64,000 bases of DNA from Ambrosia x helenae (Eukaryota; Streptophyta; Magnoliopsida; Asterales; Asteraceae): assembly GCA_030844895.1 (NCBI GenBank), contig CM061233.1, positions 65,959,656-66,023,655 of the forward strand, in the 5' to 3' direction. Below, piece by piece: positions 1-10,193 of the stretch. Below the pieces are notes generated by a model. The model was not told the DNA's origin. It saw nothing but the letters and a program-made list of their open reading frames with translations, and searched no databases. The position numbers and the translations under genes were made by a program. Every line of letters begins with the position of its first letter. Position 1 is the stretch's first letter.

Positions 1-365
1 CCTTCCACCAAATAGCCAAAAAAATTTGATTAAAGTGCCCTATTGCAATTATGAATTAAGATTCTGACGAGGGTGGCCCCCGGATTAGACCCTCCACAAA
101 TCTAACGAGTGTCATGGTTTATATTACAATTCCCTAGACAACAATTCAATTTAGGGTTAACCTTTCACGAATCCAGCTGCTCGATTGTGAGTTCAGAAAA
201 GAGAGTGTGTGGGGTTGGTAGGGATGGTGGTGCTGGTAATCGGCCGGAGGTGGTGGCAAGTGGTCGGACGGAGAACATGAACAGAGAGAGGGTGTGGGGT
301 CAGTGATGGTGGTGATTATCGAGGGTGGTGGTAGAAGGCAGCTTTTGAGATATACAGAGAGAGAA

Positions 366-398
<33 letters not shown>

Positions 399-1253
399 GA
401 GAGAGAGAGAGAAATAAAAGAAAACGTGAGGGAGAGAGTCTAGTGTGCAGGTCAAATGGGGAAGAAATAAAGGGGTGGGTAGTGTTTTTCTAAATAAATG
501 GGTAAAAAGATAATTTTACCCTCCACTTAACGAAAAAAATTAACTGAGTTAGCACTAAAGGACATAACGTGCAACATTTTAAAATCTACAAGACAAAACT
601 AATCAACTTTAAAGTTAAAGGACAGGCGTTGAAAAATGGTATAAACTTAAAGGACAAACTTGTAATTCAGTCTTTATTAAATAAATGTCTTGTTGATACT
701 TCTTTACTTATCTGTTTACTTGTTTATACTGATATCGAATGGTTGTGTTTTGGTTTATCTACTCTATTTTGGTTTCTATGTTTATATTTGGTTTTGAGTT
801 CATGCTTGACAATATGTATCCATATGGTGGTTTGGTCTAAATTTGTGAAAAATTATATAGAAAGATTTGGAAATAAAAATTATCTATGCTCATATTTGGT
901 TTTAAGAACAGTGCTGATGACTGAATTTTGATGGTCAAAGAAGTTCATTTTCAAATATAGTGAAATATTTTTTTATACATGGCTGTCCTGTGTACACGTC
1001 ATCTCTTAGATGTTGGAAGTTAAGGACATATGGTTGGACGATTTACATAGTGTGACATGAAAAGTTATAAGAACGAATATGTTGGATATAAAAAAATATA
1101 GTTTCTTTTCAAAGTTTAAAGAATGAAGAGAAATTGATTAATTTCATATACATCGTTTCGCATTCAAAGACAATTACGTTTTTACACTTTTCTTACAGCT
1201 TGGTGGGCTAACACGGCTACGCTTGTGCATTGTTCAAAAAAAATATATTTATC
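1..1253. other. Intergenic, no gene seen
   Basis: I see no credible coding region. The stretch is AT-rich apart from a compound microsatellite near 358-412. The ORF-length openings here have no recognisable protein signature. The right part may be the body of the Helitron whose 3' end lies at 1290, but no convincing 5' end was found. Confidence 0.5.
358..412. repeat. Compound microsatellite (TA)n-(CA)n-(GA)n
   Basis: A run of TA dinucleotides passes into CA and then GA dinucleotides. It is a simple-sequence repeat in intergenic DNA and is likely to vary in length between individuals. Confidence 0.9.
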
Positions 1254-1256
1254 TTA

Positions 1257-1290
1257 ACCGTCCCGCAGCAACGCGCGGGTTTCCCACTAG
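1257..1290 (+). mobile_element. Helitron 3' terminus
   Basis: The stretch has a short GC-rich stem (CCCGC...GCGGG), then about ten bases, then CTAG followed by a flanking T. This is the known layout of a Helitron 3' end. The last 22 bases (from CAACGCGCGGG to CTAG) match the minus-strand terminus at 5642. The 5' end was not located; a weak TC start near 758 is possible but unsupported. Confidence 0.6.
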
Positions 1291-2046
1291 TTTCATCAAA
1301 AAAAAAAAAATTAAATCGTGATGTTCATCATTCAAAACATCAAAAACGCCTTTACTAATTTCATAAAACAGATCTAAACCATACCTGTATTAGTTCCCTT
1401 CGAAGGCCTGTCATGATTCAGTTTGCTTCTTCGTTCTCTTCCTTCACCTGGTTCATTTTTTTAGGGTTTTAGAATTAACAGGCACAATTGTTTAATTTTT
1501 TTTCTCATACGATCAAAATGAAAATAACAATATGAACATTTACTTACTTGATTTGTGTTTTGGAGCCATAATCCTGCTTTGATCGATTGTTATTTCTTCG
1601 TTGATGAAATGTTCTGTTTTTTTGTTACAGAGAGATTGATCTTGTGTGTGTTTTATGTGTGTGAATTCCACGATTATAGTGTTTGATTATGTAACCGTTC
1701 ATAAAATGAGATGATTTGGGCGCTATTATTAAAAAATTCAAATTATTATAGTGACAATTTGTCTAATTTGCCCTCCTTTTGTTAACTGCCATTAAAAAAC
1801 ACGCGATTGTAATTAATGTACGATGATCTTGATTAAAACGCAGATGCAGATGGATGGTCAGGATGGCTTGTTACAATTTTAAGGATGCTTATTATAATAG
1901 CCTCTCTTTAACATGTATATATATTCGCTACAGTTATATTCTGACTTTCAAAAATCTTAAATTCCCATAATAATAATAAAATATTGATGAACATTTCCAA
2001 CTTTAGAAAAATAAATAATAATAACAACTTTTATCATTATTATCAT
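1291..2046. other. 5' flank of the BURP gene
   Basis: This AT-rich stretch contains no gene I recognise. It ends in ATT/ATA runs just before a TATA box. It presumably holds the promoter of the downstream BURP gene; no specific operator-like motif stands out. Confidence 0.4.
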
Positions 2047-2054
2047 TATAAAAG
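2047..2054 (+). promoter_or_regulatory. TATA box of the BURP gene
   Basis: TATAAAAG lies 84 bases upstream of the chosen ATG at 2138. That is a usual distance for a plant core promoter with a short 5' UTR. Confidence 0.55.
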
Positions 2055-2137
2055 AAATTGGTATGCTTATCCCTCTCCCTATAACTCCAACACTTATTCA
2101 ACTCTTCATCTTTGCATCTCTTCTAAGAAAAACAGCC

Positions 2138-3347
2138 ATGGCTTCTTCCACTTGCAGCTTCATCTTCTATGCTCTATTGCTTATCCAAGTATGCTTCTGT
2201 CTACACTCTTTCCTTTTATTTAACTTCATGCATCATTTGGTTATAATAATCAGTGGCGAAGCTTGACCCGAAGGTTCGGGGGGTCGGAAGTCACCGGGGG
2301 TTCGGAAGTCACTGGTTTCGGGGGGTCGAAAACCAGTTTCGGGGGGTCAAAACCCTATATTTTCAAAATTTTCTATACGGATACTATATAATCGGAACTT
2401 CTGCGTGAAAATCCGGGGGGGTCGGCCGCCCCTCCCCGCCCCTACAAACCTTCGCCAGTGATAATAATATCTATTTGAATTCGTTGAAACATATTCTTTT
2501 AATGATCTTGGTTTGACACATGAACGAAGTTGTTTACATGTTGATTTAAATCTAATTTTTCGACGTGTTACAGTTTTGCAGTGCGCGTGAAATCATGGAC
2601 AAAAATCAAAAAACCGATCACAACGAAGAGAATCATATAGATATTTATGGGAAGAATGATGTTTATGATTTGGATCCGGCTTTAAATGTGTTCTTTCATG
2701 TAAATGATTTATATTTAGGCAAAAAAATGCCTATTTATTTCGCGGTTAATGATCCTTTGACAACTCCTAGGTTGTTAACAAAAGAAAAATCCGATTCAAT
2801 ACCATTTTCTTCCAAAAGGCTCGCGTATCTACTTGAGCTCATATCATTAGCCGCGGGTTCACCACAAGCCATAGCCATGGAACAAACACTTAAACAGTGT
2901 GAGCTTGAGGCAACTCCTGGTGAGACAAGGTTTTGTGCTAGCTCCCTTGAGTCTATTCTGGATTTGACACGTGGCATATTGGGTATGGTTAAACTTAAGG
3001 CGTTGACAACTAATATTCATAATATGTCAAATACCCTTTTGCAAGAATATACTTTTTTGAAGGAGCCAATGGAAATTAATGTTTCTGATATGGTGGCTTG
3101 TCACACCATGGCTTATCCTTATACTGTTTATTATTGTCATGGTCAAAAGGGGTATAATAGGGTTTTTGAGATTTCTTTAGGGGGTGAAAATGGAAATATA
3201 GTGGATGCAATTGCTGTCTGCCACATGGACACTACCCATTGGGATAGTGATCACGTGGCGTTTCGAGTGCTTGGAGGCCAGCCTGGCAGCTCGCCGGTGT
3301 GCCATTTTCTCCCGGCCGATAATATTGTGTGGATACCGTCACCATAG
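2138..3347 (+). CDS. BURP-domain protein, two exons
   Basis: Exons are 2138-2188 and 2574-3347, with a GT-AG intron in phase 0, giving about 274 residues. The first exon encodes a hydrophobic signal peptide (about residues 5-17) and the next residues read FCSARE, so secretion to the wall or apoplast is expected. The rest is a BURP domain: two Phe near its start (FFHVNDLYLGKKMPIYF), then four CH pairs with spacings X10, X26 and X25, followed by X8-W. This fits the family rule CHX10CHX25-27CHX25-26CHX8W exactly. There is no repeat region between signal and domain, so it is closer to the USP/BNM2-like classes than to RD22 or PG1beta. A 210-bp MITE occupies over half of the intron. The exact substrate or role is unknown. 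The start was chosen because the ATG opens the signal peptide and lies behind a TATA box. Confidence 0.88.
2251..2460. mobile_element. hAT-type MITE in the BURP intron
   Basis: The 210-bp insert has imperfect terminal inverted repeats (CAGTGGCGAAGC at the left; the right end reads CACTGGCGAAGG on the other strand). It is flanked by the perfect 8-bp duplication ATAATAAT (2243-2250 and 2461-2468). An 8-bp duplication with CAGTGGCG-type ends is typical of non-autonomous hAT elements. It is unusually GC-rich, with runs of G. Confidence 0.85.
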
Positions 3348-4200
3348 ATGCATATCGGAATGTTGTATGTAATATATATCGATCGGAAAGTATGTTTGTA
3401 TGTGTGTGATATGTATAGTAGGTAGGGATTTTAACATATATTGTATCATTGTATCCTTTAAACCGAGTTAAGATATATGTATACCTATTAGGTTTGTCAA
3501 ATGTGTTATAAGCAGTGTTGTTACGACTAGACCGGACCAAGAACCGGGTATAGGACCGGCTTGTTAAGGGTGGATTGTTCATCTATTGGACATGTTTAGA
3601 TTGGTTCACATTTTATTAGAGATAAAGAGTTGTTATTGGACATGTCTTGGTACCATATTGGTTGTGGACTTGTGGGCTCATAGTTTTACTCTCGATAAAA
3701 TTGCATGAGTTATGAGTACAGCGTTAGATGAATAATCTAATGGGCTGAGCTATACTATTTGGGCCTTAGAAAGTGTAAACATTAAAAAACACTTTGTAAA
3801 TAAAATCATAAGTGTGTTGATGGGCTAATGCTAACTGGGTCAGGCACTCAGGCTCACCGCTCATGTCACATGCATTAACAATAACAAAAAGATATAAAAC
3901 ACGGACCTTTCTCTAGAGGTGCATAAATCAGGTTCAAGGCTCAAACCGGTTTGGGTTGAAATCAGGCCGGGTTTGGTCAAAATGTTAAAACAAGTTTTTT
4001 AGGGGAACAATATCAAGTTTGATAGGTTTGAAACTGAGTTTTAACTGGTTAGGTTCGGATTTGAAGAGTGGTTCCAATCCGGTTTCAAAGTATATATTAG
4101 GTTTCAAACCAATTTCAACCCTACTGATTGGTTCGGGTCCAAATAGAATTCAACCAAACGACTTTCAAATCGGGCTCGGATCCCAACCCAGTTTTATTAT
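3348..4200. other. Intergenic, no gene seen
   Basis: This is the 3' flank of the BURP gene followed by AT-rich DNA. Between about 3910 and 4200 there are repeated GGTTT/CCGG-type words resembling degenerate plant repeats, but no clean termini or target duplication could be seen. Confidence 0.4.
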
Positions 4201-4332
4201 ACCTGATAAAACGCAAGTTATACATGATAAAATGCATGTTATACCTGATGAAACGCAAGTTATACCTAATAAAAAGATGCAGGTCATATCTGATAAAAAA
4301 ATGCAAGTTACACATGATAAAACGCAAATTAT
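4201..4332 (+). repeat. Minisatellite, six units of 21-24 bp
   Basis: Six tandem units of the type CTGATAAAACGCAAGTTAT are visible, with lengths 21, 21, 21, 24, 24 and 21 bp. Substitutions and a 3-bp insertion distinguish them. Being multiples of three, they leave a frame open on both strands, which explains the repetitive openings here; these are not genes. Confidence 0.85.
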
Positions 4333-4779
4333 CAACTCAAGGTATGACTGATTGGACTTAAAATCTGAAAAAGTAACCCTAAGCGTCTTGCTTTGACCAA
4401 AACGCCTTGGAGGTGAAAATAATTTCTGGGGGTTTAAATATAAGTATCCATTGATTAATTAGTTATGGTAGTTAACTACTTTTATTCTAATCCTTCTAAT
4501 TTGGATATGTGCACTTAAAAGTTACATCCCTCCCCAATGACGTGTAATATTCAACTTAAACAATTGATTTAAACCATCCAAGATAACACTAAATAGATAA
4601 CTATACAAAAATTTGAATTTTGAAACACATGTATTATATATCTTAGTTATGATGAGGAAAACCCGGTCTTTTTATGTAATATTCAGTTTGTTGTTTGTTA
4701 AAAAGAGATAAAAACGGATTACATAAATAAAAATTTTTGAAATTTAAAACTTATCGCATTTTTCTCCTCACCCGCTACT
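4333..4779. other. Intergenic, upstream of the DUF7086 gene
   Basis: AT-rich sequence without a recognisable gene or repeat. It should contain the promoter of the gene starting at 4853. Confidence 0.4.
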
Positions 4780-4786
4780 TATAAAT
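4780..4786 (+). promoter_or_regulatory. TATA box of the DUF7086 gene
   Basis: TATAAAT lies 73 bases before the ATG at 4853, followed by a C/A-rich short leader. The position fits a plant core promoter. Confidence 0.45.
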
Positions 4787-4852
4787 TCAACTATTTAACC
4801 CTATAACTTAACCATTAATTCCTTCAATTCATCACCAAAAAAACCTTACACT

Positions 4853-5491
4853 ATGAGAGCACCATTAGCCTTAGCCAACGATCATCACCAAGTCGCCCAA
4901 GCCGACCTCAAACTAACCCTCCAACAACCGCAACCGCGGCCACAACCCCTTCGTCACAACCGAAGAAACCCAAGACAAGTCCTCCCACAAGGCAAATCTC
5001 CAACTATCCCACCACCTTTTCCATGGGCAACAAACCACCGAGCCATAGTTCACACCCTCAAACACCTAACCGATTCGGGCATCACCGTTATCACTGGAGA
5101 CGTGCAATGCAAGCGTTGCAACCGACAATACCAAATCCAACACGATGTTAAAGACCGGTTCATGGAAATATCATCCTATGTTAAGGAGAATAAATATAAG
5201 TTGAATGATAGAGCTCCAAGTGCATGGTTGTATCCTACTTTGCCTAATTGTAGGTATTGTGGTCAAGAGAATTGTGTCAAGCCTATAATGGCACAAAACA
5301 AGAAAGCAATAAATTGGTTGTTTTTGTTGTTGGGACAGATGCTTGGGTGTTGTACTTTGGCTCAACTCAAGTATTTTTGTAAGCATACTAGGAACCATCG
5401 AACCGGTGCAAAGGACCGGGTTCTTTTCTTGACCTATTTAGGGTTGTGCAAGCAACTTGAACCGACTGGACCGTTTGATCGTTTAGGTTGA
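4853..5491 (+). CDS. DUF7086 domain protein
   Basis: Single-exon gene of 212 residues. Residues 1-50 are low complexity, rich in Pro and Gln. From about residue 55 the protein carries the plant DUF7086 signature: PPFPWATN, then GDVQCKRCNRQY, DRAPSAWLYP, CRYCGQENC, and a highly conserved C-terminal block with INWLFLLLGQMLGCC and KYFCKHTRNHRTGAKDR. The CxxC pairs (CKRC and CRYC) suggest a small zinc-binding fold, which is inference. The hydrophobic stretch in the last block looks like a buried helix rather than a membrane anchor. The biochemical role of this family is not known to me. No close neighbour suggests a function; a Helitron lies 150 bp downstream on the other strand. The frame is intact and the first ATG gives the usual family length. 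Confidence 0.85.
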   Translation: MRAPLALANDHHQVAQADLKLTLQQPQPRPQPLRHNRRNPRQVLPQGKSPTIPPPFPWATNHRAIVHTLKHLTDSGITVITGDVQCKRCNRQYQIQHDVKDRFMEISSYVKENKYKLNDRAPSAWLYPTLPNCRYCGQENCVKPIMAQNKKAINWLFLLLGQMLGCCTLAQLKYFCKHTRNHRTGAKDRVLFLTYLGLCKQLEPTGPFDRLG

Positions 5492-5641
5492 TTAATTGTT
5501 AATAAGTAGTTTTTCTTTTCTTTCTTTTGGAATTTTCGGTACTTTTTTTTGGACTTTTTGGTTTATTGATATTGGAATTTTCGGTTTATTTTGATGGTAT
5601 TCGTATGTATGGTGAATTCTATTCGTTGTAGATATGGATTA

Positions 5642-6857
5642 CTAGTGGGAAACCCGCGCGTTGCAGCGGAGTCGACAATAGTTTGTCAAAGTTCATATGT
5701 TGCTTAACTGGTCGTACTACTGCAGATTAAGAAACTTATCGGCATTATAATAATGAAGCTTCAAGCAAAAATTAGATTAATTTTGATGTACATTATTGCA
5801 TGCCTTGTACTTTAGCATCCAGCTCCAAAGAAAAAAAGAAGTTTCACGCCTACTGGTTATTTTACACATGCAAAAAAGCAAGAACCTAGGATGAATTGTA
5901 GTTATACAGAGGGGAAATTACCCTAACCAAAGCAAGGGTATTAAGGTTAGGAGATAATGTGACAAAAAAATGTATTCATATAAAAGTGTAATTAATTAAT
6001 TTAGTTGGAATTAAGTTATGACATATTTTGTTATACAAAAGTGTTAATAGAGGATGTTAATTAAAATTTATAGAACTTGTTTGATCCTAAAGAAAAATAA
6101 TATAAAACCCAAGTTTCAATAAACACAATGTAAGAGTGATGTAAAGACCCATTTGTTAATAATACTTAGACTCTTCGTAATCAGATTGTTGTTTGTTATC
6201 ATCATCTTCCATTCTTCCCCATTCATGTTAAAATAAACAAATTTCTATCCCGCCAAAAACGGACTAACTCATCTCCATTGTTTACCTTATAATCAGTTTC
6301 AAGTGGTAATCGACCAAGATAAAGGTTCGTAAAGAATCATGAAGCTCGGCTTGGTTACCCGAATGACGGATGCAAAGATTAATGTGCACTTTTTGAGCCA
6401 TTGAACCGACCTGAAAAGTAACAATGTAAACCTGGTGAAAATTAGAATGATGGGAAGAATCCTAAAGCTGGTAAAATAAGATTGATAGGGAATGATGGTT
6501 TTATGAAAGACTAAAAATGTTAAGCATAAAAATGTTAAGGAAACTCAAAAGACTAAACAAGATAAAATTAAATGAAAGGAAACAAACCATCATGTTTAAA
6601 ATCTAATTAAGGATATTAATAAAAAAATATTATTAAACTAATGAATGATGGTTTTATGAAAGAAACCCAAAGGATTATTAAAATTAAATGTACTAACTAC
6701 TATATTATTTATAAAGCTCCTTTATTCATGATGGTGTCAAAAAGACAAATTTGCCCCCTTAAGTAACTTCACTAAGTGTTGTACCATAAGCATAAAATTA
6801 TGTAATTACCTAACTTTTACCGATATCCTTCCTAAATGCTTTATAATATAGTATAGA
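5642..6857 (-). mobile_element. Non-autonomous Helitron, both ends present
   Basis: Read on the minus strand, the element starts with TCTATACTATATTATAAAGC at 6857, a classic plant Helitron 5' end. It finishes with a GC stem (CCGC...GCGG) and CTAG at 5642. The neighbouring bases are A before TC and T after CTAG, so it sits in an AT dinucleotide as Helitrons do, with no target duplication. It is 1216 bp long. I see no Rep/helicase coding and no clear captured gene. Its last 22 bases match the 3' end at 1290. Confidence 0.8.
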
Positions 6858-7154
6858 TAGAAAGTATAGATAATATGATTGTTTTGAGATAAATATATGT
6901 TCAAAATTTCAAATAAGATATGTATCATCTGTTGGATTTTAAAATTCTAAGAACGTGTCCACTATGCATTTGCTGATTTGGAATTCCAAATCGCAATATC
7001 AACATGCTACATCAATTAAAACTATTTTTTCCTACAATCATAAACCATCTCGAACTCCACCTCATCGTCGACTTTTCCTTATTTTAACCTTATAATCTAA
7101 ATTAATTTTTATGTTATTTTTAATTATATGAGGTTTTATTCATTTATTTATAAA

Positions 7155-7781
7155 CTAGTTGATTACTCCGGGAGTGTCTCGGGGTTAAAAAATCTTATAT
7201 GACTTAATAAAAAAAAGATAAAAGAAGTAAACAATCTCAACCATTTTTAATGCTAAAGAAAGTTGTTATAATGTTTATACTACGAAAAGGGGCTCTCATG
7301 CTGCGTTCCCAGCAGATTAAAAAAATCTCAACCTCTTTTAATACTAAGCATATCGTTATAGCACATGAACATGGACAATTCATATATGTAATAGTAGGTT
7401 TAAAAACATATATACTATCATAACACGATTAGTACTTGCCTATATATGATTAATAAATCACCTAAACACATGTGTTTTTTTCTGCATGAACAAAAACTCA
7501 CTAAAAACATTTTTTTCGTTTTTTGTATAGCACTATGGTGCTCGTTGGAAAGATAATAAAGTGATCGTTTATTTGGTGTAATTTTTTTTTAAAAAAAAAA
7601 AATTTCATACATAAAAGTTACTAACGTTTAAAATTTGTGAGTGGAAAATAAGGAAAAAATAAAGATAAAAATATATTAATTAAAATATTTGAAATTTAAA
7701 AATAATAATTAACATTTAAAAATGTGAGAGGAAAAGATATTAATTAACATATTTGAAATTTTAAGATAATATAGATATAGA
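7155..7781 (-). mobile_element. Possible second Helitron, different 3' end
   Basis: On the minus strand a TC start at 7781 (TCTATATCTATATTATC, preceded by A) and a CTAG end at 7155 (followed by T) frame 627 bp. Six bases before CTAG is a small hairpin (ACTCC/GGAGT). The 3' hairpin differs from that of the other Helitron ends in the window and the interior is very AT-rich, so the call is tentative. Confidence 0.4.
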
Positions 7782-7927
7782 TTTTATTTAAAAAAAGAAA
7801 ATAAAAATTTTAAAAATTTGTCTTTTATTTAAAATAATAAATTCAATACTATCACCTCAAAGTGCCACATGACACATTCAATGAGGGGTTATGAGGGGTT
7901 GAGTCCTTCATTGAATGTCACTTCATA
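7782..7927. other. AT-rich intergenic DNA
   Basis: No gene or clean repeat boundary seen. The stretch leads into the tandem repeat at 7928. Confidence 0.3.
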
Positions 7928-8223
7928 GAAATTCAATTCTTTTATTATAAGTTATAGGGGGGGGGCACCATTTCAATTCTGGACTCCTACAACCGGAGCA
8001 AACCCAAACCAATGCCACATCACCTTCTCTAATGCTGCAAGAGGTTTGGAATTGAAGTCCAATATTCTTCCGGATGGAAATTCAATTCTTTTATTATAAG
8101 TTATAGGGGGGCACCATTTCAATTCTGGACTCATACAACTGGAGCAAACCCAAACCAATGCAACATCACCTTCTCTAATGCTGCAAGAGGTTTGGAATTG
8201 AAGTCCAATATTCTTCCGGATGG
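7928..8223. repeat. Tandem duplication, two units of about 148 bp
   Basis: The unit starting GAAATTCAATTCTTTTATTA at 7928 recurs at 8077 and runs to a matching GGATGG end. The copies are nearly identical apart from a longer G run in the first and a few substitutions, so the duplication looks recent. No coding function is evident. Confidence 0.9.
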
Positions 8224-8607
8224 TCCGATTTAACCCAATTTTGTGTACTCTAAGATAACGTGAACAAGCAAAAGAATTGAATATTTATAAATATTTTAAC
8301 TTTAATATTGCTTTTGTAGAAAATGTTTTGAATATTTTGCATTTTTTAATATTTGTATTTATTACACAGATTGTATACAAATGAAGTCTCTTAATCGAAA
8401 TTTTGAACAACCCTATTATTAAATATTTTATATTTGTGAGGTATACAAAAACCTTAACCGGAGGGATGTCCACAATACGTAACACATTGTGTCAACAGTT
8501 AAAGAAAGAAAGATAATATGCAACACTTTGATAGTACGTACGAAGAAAAAACATTTTAAGTTTTTCAGACCATGTGTAAGTCACAAGGCTTGTGTGTGCA
8601 AAGGTGT
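8224..8607. other. Intergenic, no gene seen
   Basis: AT-rich DNA without a recognisable gene. Short openings on both strands have no known protein features. Confidence 0.4.
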
Positions 8608-8623
8608 AAGAGTCATAAGGTTT

Positions 8624-9006
8624 CATCATCATCATCATACTCAGTTAATCCCACCTGTGGCAAAGCTAAGGTAAGGTCTGAGGAGGGTAAGATGTAGACA
8701 GTCTTACCTCTACCCCTAAGAATAGAGAGACTGCTTTCAGTGAGACCCTCGGCTCGATGTGGTTTGGTATTAAGCCTTGGACATAAGGCACAAAACACTT
8801 AGCAATCGGGACAAACCCGATCGGTGCATGTACCCCTTTGTCTTTTGGCTATCCACGCCATCACATGATGCATGATTAACCGTCCGTCGTTTTTAACGTT
8901 ATTTTCACGAAATTAGTAAAATAACATTAAAACTCGTGCAACTTTACTTTTGCTCCCCAAGGGCCACACATATATACATTATATGCACACACCGTAAGTG
9001 AGGCAC
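8624..9006 (-). mobile_element. SINE-like retroposon, copy 1
   Basis: The 383-bp element is flanked by a perfect 16-bp duplication (AAGAGTCATAAGGTTT at 8608-8623 and 9007-9022), which indicates target-primed insertion. On the minus strand it ends in a TGATGATG tail. Its 3' half (AGGGGTAGAGGTAAG, then CCCTCCTCAGACC, then GTGGGATTAACTGAGTATG) resembles the conserved 3' region of plant SINEs. It codes for no protein. The second copy at 61830 lacks the first 24 bases of this one. A region resembling pol III boxes lies about 170 bases inside, which is atypical. Confidence 0.8.
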
Positions 9007-9022
9007 AAGAGTCATAAGGTTT

Positions 9023-9417
9023 ATGACCATCAATAATTACAGTGCAATGATACTTAAAGGAACATTGACACTAGATGTACATCTATTTGGATTTAACCAT
9101 TTCATTGTTAAACCCATCATATTATTGAGTTATTATCTTAATGTACGTATTGGAATGATAAAAATGCTAATCTATATCTATTCTATAATATTTACTATAT
9201 AATGGGGTTTGGATCGGTAAGATTGTCATTTCATATTCATTTAAATGGGTAAAAATATAATTTCATTTAGTCATTAAGACAAATTTAATACAACTATTAA
9301 ATCAACTTGTTTAACCTATCAAAAGTAATTAATAAAGGTATTAAAACCATTGAAGCATTTGAAAAGTTTAACATCATGGCATGGAAGATTTTAAATAATT
9401 CACAATATAAGATGACA
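9023..9417. other. Intergenic, no gene seen
   Basis: AT-rich DNA between the SINE-like copy and the duplicated segment. No motif stands out. Confidence 0.4.
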
Positions 9418-10046
9418 TCAAGAAGCATTGTTATGAAATTACACAAATATTACATACAACTAAAGTCAATTTTGTACTTTCTTTAAAATTTATGTTACCA
9501 CTTTGCTGAAAAATCTATAATAATAATCTATATCTATGTGTATATATATTTCTATATAAATATATCTCCTATGGTTATCTATATGATTTGCTAATAAAAC
9601 AAGTCTTAAAGCTAAATGCAGCACATGTGCTCTATGCATCCACTCTCCCAATAAAGACACGCATGTTTAAATTCTTTTAGATGCCATCAGACAGTTATAG
9701 ATCCAGATCGATGATTCCAAGCATTAATGATAGTGTTCTTAATTCCATTCATGGGATCAATTAATCCATACGTTAGAAACCAACAGTTCTTTGAATACAT
9801 TTATATGTTCATTTTTCAAATGTTGCCCCAAAAACAAAAACTTCCAATCAAACCCTAATATGTTCTAATTTAAGTTTGTCACTCATCTTTTATTCTACGA
9901 TAGTCATGTCATCGGTGATTGTGGATAACTATTTCTAATTAGATTTTGATACGTGGGTTTATAGAAGAGTCTTTGATTGGATGAATCAAGAGTGTTTGAT
10001 TGATGTTGGTTTGTCAATGTAGTGCTACAACCCAATTTTGATTGAA
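9418..10046. repeat. 629-bp tandem duplication, unit 1
   Basis: The segment beginning TCAAGAAGCATTGTTATG recurs directly at 10047. Unit 1 is uninterrupted; unit 2 was later split by the LINE and continues from 14650 to about 15168. The units differ at scattered single bases. No gene is recognisable in the unit. Confidence 0.88.
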
Positions 10047-10193
10047 TCAAGAAGCATTGTTATGAAATTACACAAATATTACATACAACTAAAGTCAATT
10101 TTGTACTTTCTTTAAAATTTATGTTTTTTTTTTTGAACATTGACTTTCATTCAAAAAAAGGGAGAGTCCTCAAAGCGAGGACAAACACCCACA

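Noticed and set aside
2063..2266. A 67-codon opening overlapping the BURP signal exon
   Set aside because: It starts upstream of the natural ATG and reads through the splice donor at 2189 into the MITE. It is not a separate gene.
4121..4361. Openings on both strands over the minisatellite
   Set aside because: They arise from units whose length is a multiple of three and have no protein signature.
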